Source: Anaeromyces robustus | Lineage: Eukaryota; Neocallimastigomycota; Neocallimastigomycetes; Neocallimastigales; Neocallimastigaceae | Length of the DNA stretch: 64,000 nucleotides | Direction of reading: 5' to 3' | Assembly: GCA_002104895.1 (NCBI GenBank) | Contig: MCFG01000135.1 | Span: 86,037-150,036 of the forward strand | Part shown: positions 33,247 through 46,544 of the stretch, in pieces | Numbering within the stretch: the stretch's first letter is position 1 | Layout: every line of letters begins with the position of its first letter | Notes under the pieces: generated by a model | The model's input: only the letters and a program-made list of their open reading frames with translations | Database searches by the model: none | Told to the model about the DNA's origin: nothing | Translations under genes and position numbers: made by a program

Positions 33247-34625
33247 TTAATTCTTTTCATTTCTACGTCTACGACGACGACAACAACATAAAGCTAAGGC
33301 GGCCAAGATAACAACAAGAACACAAATCAAAATAAATAAAACAGGGGTTTTCCTTCCGGCGGAATAACATTTACCCACAAGACATTGACCATCCGCATAA
33401 CAATCTTCATCACGGGTACATTTACCTCCATTATACATACCATATTCTGATTTATCTTTAAGATCAGCGGTGATAGCGGCTTCCCCAGTATCTTTACATA
33501 CCCCACCAGCAGAAGTGGAACAAACGCCACTTAAACATTCGTCATCGGTTCTACAATTCAAATCTCTATCGTAGGGTAAACCTTCTCTGACATTACCAAA
33601 ACCTAATAAAGTACAAGTGGAAGGATCCTTACAATATAATTCTTCTACACAACGATTGATTTGACCTTTACATAAACCTATTTTCTTTTCGGAACATTCT
33701 TTATCACGACATTGATTTATACTAAATTAAAAATAAATAAATAAAATAATAAATAAAATAATTAGTAAAATATTTAGTAAAATATTTAGTAAAATAAAAT
33801 AATTAATTAATTTAAAGTTGTTATTATAAAAAAAAAAAGTAGAAATGAAAAAGAGTATTATAAATACTACTATAAAATAAAATAATTATTTATAAGTTAT
33901 AAGTTATAACTATTTTAATATTATTTTAATATTTTCAAAATAAAAAATTTGTATTTCTATATCCATATCCTTATTATTATCTATATATCTATATCCTTAT
34001 TATTATCTATTTATTATTATCTATTTATTATTATCTATTTATTATTATTTTTTCTATTATTATTTTTTCTATTATCTATTTTTTATTACTACTTAAATAC
34101 ATACTATTGTTTAATGTAATTGCTACCATCTTCTAAGGAAAAAGTACCGGAATAATATTCGGAATTATCTTCACACAAAGATTCTTTATTACAAGTTCCA
34201 CTTAAACAATCGGAATTGGATTGACATTTAAATTCCGGTTGCTTTAAACATGGTTTTCCATCACATAAAGTTTCGTAGAAGGCACATTTCTGGTCATCAT
34301 TACAATAAAAAGGTAAAATACATTTATGACCAATACAATCGGATTCTAAAGGACAATCCTTATTAGAATTACATTGTAATCTATTTATTAATTATAATAA
34401 ATAAAATAAAATAAAATAAAATAAAATAAAATAAAATAAAATAAGAAAAATAAATTGGTTAATGACTTTATTCTCTTTATATCATTATTAATAATTGTTT
34501 TTATTTGTTTTTTGTTGTTTGTTTTTTAATATATATATTCTTTCTTACTCATGAAAGTAATTGACAGCATCACTGAAAGTGAAGAAAGATAAAGGATCAA
34601 TAGTAGTACTGTTACCGTTATTCAT
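33247..34625 (-). CDS. Cys-rich membrane-anchored protein, gene D (3 exons, 275 aa)
   Basis: Model: exon 1 34549-34625 (one codon longer: MNNGNSTTIDPLSFFTF), exon 2 34105-34380, exon 3 33247-33721, phases 2 and 2 as in A and B. Four Cys modules are present, the third with a Gly/Ala insertion (CRTDDECLSGVC then GGVC), the fourth CTRDEDCYADGQC. The transmembrane helix FILICVLVVILAALAL is followed by CCCRRRRRRNEKN. It is the most divergent and GC-richest of the four. Start and absence of a signal peptide as in the others. Function unknown. A plus-strand open frame across exon 1 (34561-34917) is a shadow. Confidence 0.82.
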
Positions 34626-37196
34626 TTTTTTTTTTTTAATATTATATTATAAATTTTATATTATATATTATAGTTTATTTAATTATATATTATTTAATTA
34701 TTTATTATATAATATATTTATTTGTTTTTATTTGTTTATATTTGTTTGTTTTTTTTGTTTTTGTTTCGTTTTTTTTGTTTTTGTTTTAGTTCAAAGAAAA
34801 AAAAAAAAAAAAAACTTTCTTTTTTTTATATATACTTTTTTCTATTTTCTATTTTCTATTTCCTTATTATTCATTTCCTTATTATTCATTTCCTTATTAT
34901 TTTCCTTATTATTTTAAATAAATTTTAATTTTTAATTTTAAATAAATAAAAATATTAAATAAAAAATATTTATTATAAATTAAAATTTTAATCAATTTAT
35001 CTATTAATTAAATGAATGAATAAATAATTAAATAAATAAATAAATAAATAGTGTTTTTTTATTCTATAATTAAATAATTAAATAAATGAATAATTAATGA
35101 ATTAAATAAATTTATTCAATTTCAATTTCATTCATTCAATTTTTAAATTTTAAATTTTTTGTTCATCATGAGTTTGTTACAAATATCAAAAAAAAAAATA
35201 TTAAAAAAAAATTAATTTTATTAATTATTAAAGTTTAAATTAAAAAAATATTAAAAAAAATTTAATTTAATTTAAATTTAATTTAATTTAATTTAAAACA
35301 TTTTATTTGACTTTCTTAAAAAATTTTAATAAATAAAGTTTATGATAGAATCTTCTATAATTCTATGATCTTTATGAAAAAAAGAAGGTTCGAATAAAGA
35401 TAAAAATTATTTTTTTATTTTTTGATTGGTTCCTAAGTTGTTACAAATAAAAAAAATTAATTTAATGAATATTTAATTAATTAAGGAAATAGAGTTATAT
35501 TGTTATATGGTTATATACATTAATTGATAACAATATAATATAATATATAATATAATATATAATAAATATATAATAAATAATATAATTAATATATAATAGA
35601 TAACAATAGATAATAAATATTGTCAATTATTTATTATAAAATATTAATCTTTTAAAAGTATTGTACATGAATTAATACATTACATGATATTACCTATTCT
35701 TTTATTGGACGGTTTTTTTGTTGTTTTGTTTAGTTTTTGTTTTTGTTTAGTTTTTTTTTTTATCCAATAATATAATAATAATATAAAATAATATATAATA
35801 ATATATAATAATATAAAATAATATATAAATATATAAATATATAATATAATAATATATAAATATATAATAATAAAATAAAATATTTAATTATTTAATATTT
35901 TTAATATTTTTAATTATTTTTAATTATTTTTAATATTTTAAGTTTTAAGGCTTTTTTAATTAAATAAATAAATAATTAAATAAATAAATAATTAAATAAT
36001 AAAAAAGGGAGAGTGTTTGTGAGTGTTTGTGAGTGTGAGTGTTTGTGTGTGTGTGGGTGTGTGTCAATCTGTCAATCTGTCAATCTGTCAATCTGTTTAT
36101 TTTATTTCATTTTATTTTGTTTTCTATTGTTTTATTTTGGCAGTTTGAACGGCAATAATTAAAAAATAAAATAAAAAAATAATAAAATAAAAAAGGTGGT
36201 AAAGTCAATATTAAAACAATAAAAGTCAATAAAGCTGTCACATGGAAAATTTAAAAAAAATTTTTTAAATAAAAAAAAAAAAAAAAAAGAATGAAATATT
36301 TAAATATTTAGATGTTATCACATGATAAATGATAAATTTATGAAAAAATGACATTAAATATGAAATAATTAAATAATTAAAAAATTAAATATGATTTAGG
36401 ATTAAAACAAAAAAAATTTTAATTTTATTATTTCATTATAATATTATATTAATTATTAATAATTATTAATTATTAATTATTAATAATAAAGATTTTTTGA
36501 TTTAAGAAAAAATTTTTATATTTATATTTATTATTTATATTTATAATAATTATTTATAATCATGGGTTATAAAAAGTAGAGTTTATAGATAGAGAAAGCT
36601 ATATATAGGTAATATTATTATATATATAAATAGATAAATAAATAAATATATAAATATACATGAATATTATAAAATAAAATATTATAAATAAAATAGTTTA
36701 ATAAATATTATAAAAATAAAAAAAAAGTTTTAAATTTTATTAATAGAGTTAAACATATAATAATCATATAATCCTATATCATATATCATATTATCATCTA
36801 TGGATTCAACTACCTTTTGATTTTGATAAAAAATTAAATTCTACAAAAAAAATACTATAAATAAATAAATAAATAAAAATAATGTATAATGTATCTATTT
36901 TTATGTTCATGAATTTATTTTATGTATAATGCATAATGTATTCTATTTTATGTTAAGTGTAAGGTATTTTACTTTAGGTATGGTAGGTGTTAATGCAATG
37001 TATTGTAATGGATGGTATTGTATGGTTATTAAATTTTATTTCAATTTATCTCAAATATATATATATCTCGCTCAATCCATAATTATTATTATTATTATTA
37101 TTACTAATTTTTTTTTTTAAATAGAATAAATAAATAATAATAATAATTGATTGAGCTTAAAATAGAAACAGAAACAGAAAATAAAAAAAGTTTTAT

Positions 37197-37234
<38 letters not shown>

Positions 37235-38192
37235 TATAATAATTATTTTATATTATATTATATTATTTTTTTGGTTGTTTTTTTTTTTTTTGGTTGTTTC
37301 TTTGGTATTTTCATTTTCATTTTCATGATGTAAAAGTAAAAAAAAAATAAATAAATTACCAATAGTAAATAGAAAATTGTTTATTAGTTATTTATTTATT
37401 ATTTCTTATTATTATTTATTATTATTTGTTTATTTATTTATTAAGAATAAAAAATAATAATAAAATAAAGCGTGGGTTATTTTTTATTATTCCAATTATT
37501 TAAGTAATAATAATTTTTTTTTTTTAATTTAAATACTTTTTTAGGATCGATCATCTTTATTTTTATATATATATATATATATAGCATAAATAGATTTAAA
37601 TGAATAAATAATAACGAATGATTAAGGGAAAATAATAATCAATTATGAAGGGGAAAATAATTATTATTAAGGATATAAAAATACTTATTAACAATAAATA
37701 ATGAATAATAATATGTAATAATAATATGTAATAATAATAATAATATATAATAAGAAGAATAGTTTATAATAAATAATAGTTTATGTTTATACTAATAATA
37801 ATAATAAAGTATAATTATATTATTATTATTACATATTATTACAAATTATTATTTAATAATAATTATTATGCCACATTTTTATTTTTTTTATTTCTTTGTT
37901 TTTATTTTTATTTTTATTTTTAAGCAATTGAAGCAATAAAAAATATATATATATTTTAACTTATATACAGAAGAATGAATGAATGAATGAAAATAGGAAA
38001 GAAAGAAAGAAGAAAGAAAGAAAGAAAAAGATTCTTTAAATTCCTCACACAATAAGTTTTATCTAGTTTTAGATGGGTTATTGGTTATTAAAAAAAATAA
38101 AATAAAAAAAAATAAAAACTAAAAAAACTAAAAAAAAATAAAAAAAAAGGAAATGGTTATAGACTATAGTTATAGAGAGAGAAGAGAGAAAA
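34626..38192. other. AT-rich spacer, no gene recognised
   Basis: Contains the AGTTCAAAGAAAAAA motif of gene D (34788-34802), then only A/T-rich sequence with simple repeats: TAAATAAA at 35030-35050, ATAATATATAA at 35770-35880, (TAA)n at 37200-37235, (TA)n at 37565-37582 and GAAAGAAAGAAA near 38000-38025. Confidence 0.6.
36010..36098. repeat. GTGTTTGTGA / GTCAATCT simple repeats
   Basis: A rare GC-richer simple repeat: GAGTGTTTGT copies, a (GT)n run, then four copies of GTCAATCT. Confidence 0.85.
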
Positions 38193-38484
38193 AAGAAAAA
38201 ATAATAATGAATAATAATGAATAATGAATAATAATGAATAATAATGAATAATGAATAATGAATAATGAATAATGAATGAATAATGAATAATGAATAATGA
38301 ATAATGAATAATGAATAATGAATAATGAATAATGAATAATGAATAATGAATAATGAATAATGAATAATGAATAATGAATAATGAATAATGAATAATGAAT
38401 AATGAATAATGAATAATGAATAATGAATAATGAATAATGAATAATGAATAATGAATAATGAATAATGAATAATGAATAATGAAT
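38193..38484. repeat. 7-bp microsatellite (AATAATG)n, about 37 copies
   Basis: Highly homogeneous heptamer array. Because 7 is not a multiple of 3, it gives a long open frame on minus with a 7-residue repeat (HYSLFII), which is not a gene. Confidence 0.95.
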
Positions 38485-41400
38485 CATTAAACCATTATTT
38501 TATAAACCATTATTATAAACCATTATTTTATAAATCATTATTTTATAAACCATTATTATAAATGATTATTCTATTCCTTCATTATTACAAGTCATTCTTT
38601 CCTTCCTTCATGATTCCAAATGGGATTTAAACCAAATAAAGGATTATTTTTTTTTTTTTGTTATCTTTTTTTTTTTTTAAACAAACAAAAACAAACAAAA
38701 AAAAATAAAAGATTTTAAAAAAAGATAATTAATAATAAAGTAAAAGTAAAAGTAAAAGTAAAAAAGTAGATTGTGGTTTATTATTTATATTTATTTTTAT
38801 TAAAAGTAAAAGTAAAAGTAGATAGATAGATATGGTTATATTTATATTAATATTTAATTAAAAGTAGAATTCCATTCCTCTACCATCATAAGGTTTTTTT
38901 TTTTTTTTTCTTACTTGTAAAAACTTTATTTATTTAAATGGAAGTCACTTTCTTTTTGATGATGATGATAATGATAATAATAATATTATATATTATATTT
39001 TTTTTTAAGGAGAAAAAAATAAAAAGAACTATAAATTATGGGAACCTTTTTTTTTTTACTTTCTTTCTTTATTTCTAATCTTAATTTTAGAAACTTACAA
39101 AAATAAAAAAAAAGTATTATAGAAAAAGAGGAAGAAGGAGAGAAGAAGAAGAAGAATAAGAGAAGAATTATATTTTAGATAGACACACACGGGTTTAGGA
39201 ATGAATTAAACCTTGGATATTTTTTAAAAAAAAAAAATAAAAATAAAAATACAATAAAAAGAATAAAATAATAAAATAAAAATAATAAAAATAATAAAGA
39301 TAAAAATAAAAAAATAACCGCCGCAAAAGATAGAAAGTTTTTTTTTTCCTTTTTTCTTTTTCAATGTAATTATTTATTATTAACTAATCATTATAATGAG
39401 AAAAAAGAAAACAAACAAACAAACGTACAAACAACAAATAACAAATAACAAACATACAATAATAATAATTGATAATAAATAATAATAGTTAATAATAATA
39501 ACTTTTTCTTTTTTTTTTATTATTATTAATTTTTTTAAAGGGTTTTAATGATCGGATTGGAATTTAAAAGACTCCAACAGAAAAAAAAAAAGTTTTTTTT
39601 TTTTATTATTACTATATATTACTTTTTGGTATGTTTTTTTGGGTGTGTTTTTTGGGTGCGTATTTTCATGATGTAAAATAGAAATAATAAAAACAAATAA
39701 AAATAATAATATAATATTCATTATATTTATATTCATATTTATATTTATATTTATATATACTATATATACTATTTATTTATACCATATTTCATAATAATAA
39801 TAAATCGCTTTTTTTGAGAAAAGAAATAAAATATATTAAAATAATTAATTACTTATAAATTATCAATTATTATTAACTATTATTAATAACTGATAGTAGT
39901 AGTTGTAATATTTATTATATGATTCTATTAACGTTCTCTTTATATATATATATATATTATTTAATAAATTACATATTACATATTATTTATAAATTATATA
40001 TTTTATATTATATATGATATATGATATAGATATCGACTATTAATTATTTATTATCAATTATTAATTAATTAATTATTTATTTATTTATTTATTATATGAT
40101 TCTATTTAACATTACATTCTTTTTATGATGATTATTTATTATTTATTATCAATTATTAATTATTTATTTATTTATTAATTAGTTATATTTAAATTCTTTT
40201 TTTTTTTTTTTTTTTTAAAAAAAAATAATAATAATAGTAAAAAAAAAAACCTTTTTTTTATATTTTCTTTTTTCTTTTTTTACTTTATTTTTCTCAAATG
40301 AAATGAAATGAAATAATAAAAAAAAAAATTTTTTTTTTTTTTTACTTGCCTTGCCTTCCTTCCCTTCCCTTCCCTTCCTTCCGCTCTTGATTAAAATAAA
40401 ATAAAATGGAAAATAAAAATGGAAAATCCAAAAATAGAAAAAATTTTACTTTTTTTGTATTCTCAAAAAGCGGATTTAAATTTAAATAAATAAAAAAAAT
40501 TTTTTTTTTTTTTTTTTGGATTTAAATAAAATTTTTTTTTTTGGATTTGAATTTTTTGAATTTTTGGATGTGAATTTTTGGACATAAAACTAAAATTAAA
40601 AATAATTAATTAAAAAAAATTGAAAAATTGAAAAATGAAAAATAAAAAATTAAAAAAATAAAAAAAATTATAAAAATTAATTGTAAATTATTTGTGAATA
40701 TCTATGAAAAAAAAATAGAAAAAAAAATGAAAATAAAAATTAATATTTATTATTAATATTTATTAATATTTACAAATAAATTATTTGTCTTTGTTTGTTT
40801 GCCTTTTTTTTTTTCGTTTGTTTTGTTTGTTTGTTTGTTTTGTTTTGTTTGTTTTGTTTGTTTCGTTTTTGTTAAGTTTTAAAAATTTGATGATAAAGTT
40901 CCATTCAATTTAACCTACGAGAGAAAAAATAAAAAATAAAAAAGAAGGAAAGAAGAAGAAGAAATCTCCTCCTCATTTTTACAATCATAATCTCTCTAAA
41001 AAAAAAATTAAATAAAATAAATAATAAAATAAAATAAAATAAAATAAAATAAATATTTAAAAAAAATAAAGAAAAAGAGAAAAAAAAGAAATGGAAATTG
41101 AACCGCCCAATGAAAAAAAAATATTATATAATATATATTATATAAATATATGAAAATATTTATATAAATTTTTTATAGATAATTTATAATATAAAAATGA
41201 AAACTAAATTCTAAATTTTTTTTAAAAATAAAAAAAAGAATATTTTAATATATAATATATATTTACTATTTACTATTTACTTATTTTTTATTAATTATTT
41301 ACTTATTTTATTTTTATCAAATAATTATTTATTTATTTTATTTATTTATTTATTATTTAAAAACTATTTAAAAAATAAAATAAAATATAATAAAATTAGA

Positions 41401-43701
41401 ATAAAATAATATAGAATAAAATAATATAGAATATGGAATATAGAATAAATTAAACAAATATAAAATAAATAAAAAAATTTTGATAAATTTTTTTTTCTTG
41501 CGGAATTTTCCCACTCATTTTTTTTTTTTTAATTTTAATATTTTTTTAATATATATTTTTAATATATTTTTTTATATATTTTTTTTTGCCTATAATTGAC
41601 TTTTTGCCTAAAAAATTTTTTTGCCTATAATTTTTTGTTTCCAACTGAACCGAAAAAAAATTATGGAAAGTAAAAAACAAAAAAAAAATTAATACAAAAA
41701 TAAAATAAAAGAAATAAAAAAAAAATTAAAAAAAATTTTATACTGCGGATTTTTTTTTATTTCTTTATTTTTTTTATAATTAATTTTATTTTAGATTAAA
41801 AAATATATATATATATATTTTTATTAAACGAATATAAAAAATATAACAAAAAAATAAAATAAAAAAATTAAAAAAAAATTATGCTGCGGATTTTCTTTTT
41901 TATTTTATTTAGATTTAAAAAATATATATTTTTTTAAATAAACAAATATAAAAAAAATTATAAAAAAATATAACAAAAAAATAAAATAAAGAAATATAAC
42001 AAAAATTTTAGGCTGCGGATTTTTTTTTTCTCATTTCATTTTTTTTTTTATTTAATAATTTTTTGTAAGTTTTTCAATATTATAATCCATTTTTTATTTC
42101 TTTATTTTTTTTATATTTTTTGTATTTTTTTTATTTTCTATACATATATAATATTAAAAAAAACAACATAACATATCTATTTATAATAATAATAAAAAGG
42201 TTTTATTTATTACTTTTATTTCTTTTTTTTTTTTAAATAAAAAAACTAAAATAAAACTATTTATTTTTTATTGATATATATAATTAAAATTATTCTTTTT
42301 TTTTTCTTTTTCTTTTTTTTTTTTTTTTTGTTTCATTATTATTATTTTACCTATATATAAATACTTTTTTTCTATTATTTAATTATATAAATTTAAAAAT
42401 AATAATTTAAAATAACATAATTAACAATAAAAATAATAATTAATAATTACTAATTAATAAAGCTTATTGATTATTTTTACTTATTAAAATATTTTTTTAT
42501 TTGTATAGGTAATAATTGATTATTATACTTTACTTTTACTCTACAATAAATAATAATAATAAATAATAAAAAATAAATAATAAATAATAAATAATAAGAA
42601 AATAAAAATAAGAAAATAAATAATAATTAATAATAATTAAGAATAAAGAATAAAAATAAATAATAAATAATGAATAATAATAATTAAGAATAAAGAATAA
42701 AAATAAATAATAAAATAATTATTTTTAAATTTATTTATTTATTTATTTAGTTATTTTTTTAAGCAACAACAATAACGACGAAAAAAAAAATAAACAATAA
42801 ATTATTGAAAAAAAATGTTTTTTTTTTTATTTTTGTTTTAAATAATAAATAAAATGAAATAAATTAAAATAAAATTGAAAATTAAAATTAAAAAAAATTT
42901 TTTTTTCCACTTTTATTTTATTTTAATTAAAAATTTAAAAATTGAAAAAAAAAATTAAAAAAAAATAAATAAAAATGGAAAAAAAGTGGAAATTTATTAA
43001 TTTCTAATAATTTTTATTAGTCTATTAATTATTTATTAATTTTTTATTAATTTTTTATTAATTTTTTATTAATTTTTTTTTTATTTTTTTTTTAATTTTT
43101 TTTTTATTTTTTTTTAATTTTTTTTAATTTTTTTTAACTATTTCTAATTGACATCTTAATAATCCTTAATTCTATTATTTATTATTATTAATTATTATAT
43201 TATTATTATTTATTATTTATTATTTATAATTATTATTTATTATTATTGAAATTAATAATAATAGTAAAAATAAAAGTATTATTAACTTTTACAATTAAAG
43301 AAAGTTTTTATTTTTTCTTTTTTTCTTTTTATTTTATTTGAATATAATTTATTTATTTATTTATTTAAAGGTTAAAGAAGAAGGTAGGAATGAGAAACAA
43401 AAAAACTCAGAAGGATAATGAGGAAATAAAATGAAAATATAATGAAAATATAATGAGAATAAAATAAAAAAAAAAGCAACTCCCATTTATTTATTTATTT
43501 TTAATAAAAAATGTATAATAAATAAATAATCCTTATTATTATAATTATTATTATTATTATAAATTAATTAGAATTAATCCCAAAGTAAACAAAAAAAATT
43601 TTTTTCTTTTCTATTTGTTGCTCCATTAATTTTTTCAAATTTCCCAACCAAATCCACTAACCTCTAATGAAAAAAATAAATAATTAATTAAATAAATAAC
43701 T
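38485..43701. other. AT-rich spacer, no gene recognised
   Basis: Microsatellites and poly-A/T runs. Small GC-richer patches (40345-40390 GCCTTCC-type run; GCGGA words at 41490-42020). The 63-codon minus open frame at 39545-39736 has no support. Confidence 0.55.
41640..42060. repeat. Tandem repeat of ~135 bp around CTGCGGATTTT, 3 copies
   Basis: Three diverged units, each with TGCGGATTTTTTTT followed by ATTTTATTTTAGATTAAAAA and ATAACAAAAAAATAAAATAA; the GCGGA cores lie at about 41745, 41883 and 42014. No coding potential. Confidence 0.65.
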
Positions 43702-43705
43702 GTGT

Positions 43706-43919
43706 ATTTTATATTTTATATTTTATATTTTATATTTTATATTTTATATTTTATATTTTATATTTTATATTTTATATTTTATATTTTATATTTTATATTT
43801 TATATTTTATATTTTATATTTTATATTTTATATTTTATATTTTATATTTTATATTTTATATTTTATATTTTATATTTTATATTTTATATTTTATATTTTA
43901 TATTTTATATTTTATATTT
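43706..43919. repeat. 7-bp microsatellite (TATTTTA)n, about 30 copies
   Basis: Almost perfect heptamer array. The plus-strand open frame it creates (FYILYFI repeats) is not a gene. Confidence 0.95.
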
Positions 43920-44984
43920 TGTTTAAATAAAATAAAACAAAAGAGAAAGAAAGATTGAATTTCATTACGTTTCTTATTATTCTTTAACTTTTTAATAATA
44001 CAATAAAAAAAGAGAAAAAAAGAAAAGAAAAAGGAAAGAAAAAGGAAAAAAAAAAAAGTGACGAATTTTTTAATGAAATTCTTTCTTTTTTTTTTATTTT
44101 AAGCAATGAATCTAAATTTAAAAATTTTTAAGAGAAAGAAAATTTTTTTAAATTATAAAATAAAATAAAAATAAAATAAAATAAATTAATAAATATATAA
44201 ATAAATAAAAAAGATATTATACATATAGGCATATATTCTATTTCTTATTTTTTATTTCTTATTTTATTTCTTTTTTTAACAAACAAAAGTTTATTTAATT
44301 TAGTTTATTTGCGGAAACTTTATCCATTTTCCATTTTCTTATATGTTAAAAATTAAAAGTGGAAAAAAGATCCATTTTTTAATTTTTTTATTTTAAATTT
44401 TTTTTAAAATTTTTTTAATTTTTTATTTTTTTGGTAAATAAAATAAAATAAATGAAAATTAAATAAAAATTAAATGGAAATTATAATTCGCAAAAAAATA
44501 ATAATAATAAAAAATATTAATTTTATTTTTTTCTATTTTTTCAATTAAGAGTTTTTCTTATTTTTTTTTTTTATTTATTTATAAAATAATATTATCAAAA
44601 TATTTATTATATTATATTAGATATATTATATTACAAATATAATATATATAATAGAGTATAAAAAGTGTTAAATGAAAAAAAATCATTAAAAAGGAAGAAA
44701 TGGAAAGAAGAAGGAAAAAAAAAGAAAATAAAAAGTAAAATAAAAAATTAGTATCATTATTAAAAAAAATAAGAAAGAGATAGTTTTATAATTTAAAAAA
44801 AAGGAAAAGAAAAAAAAAGAAAAATTATTTGATAATAATAATAATTTTTTTAAAAAAATGAAGAAAAAAAAATTAAAATATTAAATTTAAAATATTATTT
44901 TTTTCTTTTTGAGTTATTTGATAATAAATAAAATAAATATATAAAATATATAAAATAATAACAATAAAAAATATAATATAAAAA

Positions 44985-45235
44985 TAAAAAATAAAAAAAT
45001 AAACAAAAAGAAATAAAAAATAAATAAAAAAATAAAAAAAATAAAAAAAATTAAAAAAATAATAAAATAAAAAAAAATAATAAAAAATAAAATAAAAAAA
45101 TAAAAAAATAAAAAAATAAAAAAATAAAAAAATAAAAGAATAAAAAAATAAAAAAAATAAAAAAAATTAAAAAATTAAAAAAAATTAAAAAAAAGTAAAA
45201 AAAAAGTAAAAAATTAATAAAATAAAAAATAACAA
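44985..45235. repeat. A-rich simple repeat (AAAAAAT)n-like
   Basis: One strand is nearly pure A with regularly spaced T (AATAAAAAAATAAAAAA), a strong strand asymmetry of about 250 bp. Confidence 0.8.
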
Positions 45236-45397
45236 TAATTTAATAAATTTTGCGGAAATATTTCCATTTATTGAATCAATTATCACCATGACTCTCTCTC
45301 ATTCTTAACTTCCGCCTTTTTTATTTTTATTTTTATTTGTATTTTTTTTTTTTATTTTCCTTTATTATAATTATAAATGATAATATAAATTTTTTAT

Positions 45398-45535
45398 TTT
45401 ATTTTATTTTATTTTATTTTATTTTATTTTATTTTATTTTATTTTATTTTATTTTATTTTATTTTATTTTATTTTATTTTATTTTATTTTATTTTATTTT
45501 ATTTTATTTTATTTTATTTTATTTTATTTTATTTT
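45398..45535. repeat. 5-bp microsatellite (TTTTA)n, about 28 copies
   Basis: Perfect pentamer array. The associated plus-strand open frame (FYFIL repeats) is not a gene. Confidence 0.95.
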
Positions 45536-45705
45536 GAGTTTTGTTATTATAACTTATAAAGTATTTTAAATATTAAATATTAAATAAAGTTGACTATTTT
45601 TTAAAAAATAATTAAAATGTTAATAATAATTCATAATAAACATCATTGTCTTTTTCTATTAATGAAAAAAGAAATAAGTATTATTATTATTATTATTTAT
45701 TATTA

Positions 45706-45926
45706 TTTTTTAATTATTATTATTTATTATTTATTATTTATTATTTATTATTTATTATTTATTATTTATTATTTATTATTTATTATTTAGATATTTATTA
45801 TTTATTATTTATTATTTATTATTTATTATTTATTATTTATTATTTATTATTTATTATTTATTATTTATTATTTATTATTTATTATTTATTATTTATTATT
45901 TATTATTTATTATTTATTATTTATTT
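45706..45926. repeat. 7-bp microsatellite (TATTATT)n, about 30 copies
   Basis: Heptamer array with a single TTAGATA interruption near 45788. Produces a repeat open frame on plus (YYLLFII), rejected as a gene. Confidence 0.95.
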
Positions 45927-45991
45927 AATGTAATTTTATATTTAATGTAATTTATATTTTAATGTATTTATATTTTTATTTATATTTATTT

Positions 45992-46204
45992 TTATTTATA
46001 TTTTATTTTTATGACGACGTCCATTTCTTTTTTACCATTATAAATATAATAGGCTACCTTATTTTCATCATAATCGAGTTCAAATTCATAAAGAGTTTTT
46101 CCATCATTATCAATGGCTTCCTCTTTCTTCAGCTGTGCATTTCCGGGGATAAATTTTATAGGTTTTATCGGTATTAACGATATTTTTGGTGATGTATATG
46201 ACAT
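45992..46204 (-). CDS. Small hypothetical protein (70 aa) or gene remnant
   Basis: Minus-strand frame MSYTSPKISLIPIKPIKFIP..., GKTLYEFELDYDENKVAYYI, ending KYK. The segment 46010-46204 is clearly GC-richer than its surroundings and uses ordinary codons, unlike the microsatellite frames nearby. The start ATG has an A-rich context upstream (AAACAAA on the sense strand). There is no signal peptide or membrane segment, and I do not recognise the family. The last dozen codons run into low-complexity TAAAAATAAA sequence, so the 3' end may be lost and the frame extended by chance. It may be a remnant linked to the degraded minus-strand gene at 46545-47262. Confidence 0.45.
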   Translation of the reverse strand: MSYTSPKISLIPIKPIKFIPGNAQLKKEEAIDNDGKTLYEFELDYDENKVAYYIYNGKKEMDVVIKIKYK

Positions 46205-46544
46205 TTTGTTTCTAATTAAAATAAAAGAAAAAAGAAAATAAAAGGAAAAAAGAAAACAAAAGGAAAAAAGAAAACAAAAGGAAAAAAGAAAATAAAAGGA
46301 AAAAAGAAAATAAAAAGAAAAAAAATAAAAGAAAAAAAATGAATAATAATAAGAAGAAGAAGAAGAAGAAGAAAATTAATAAATAGAAAATTGTAATATA
46401 TAAATAATGTATATATAATTTTTATAGATAAAGATTTTTTATATATATAAAATTTTTATTTCTTTCTTTCTTTATTTATTTTTTTATTTATTCATTTCTA
46501 TTTCTATTTATTATTTTTATCTTTTACCTTTATTTAGGAGTTAT
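46205..46544. other. Low-complexity spacer
   Basis: AAAAGGAAAAAAGAAAACAA repeats (46230-46325) and AAGAAGAAGAAG. No gene. Confidence 0.6.

Larger units (their letters stand above)
43920..45991. other. AT-rich spacer, no gene recognised
   Basis: A/T-rich throughout; holds the A-rich, TTTTA and TATTATT arrays listed separately. A slightly GC-richer patch at 45245-45320 has no reading frame of interest. Confidence 0.6.

Noticed and set aside
34561-34928. Two plus-strand open frames over the start of gene D
   Set aside because: Antisense shadow of exon 1 plus poly-T tracts.
36929-37120. 63-codon plus-strand open frame
   Set aside because: Imperfect ATGTATAATG-type repeat, no motif, no coding-like composition.
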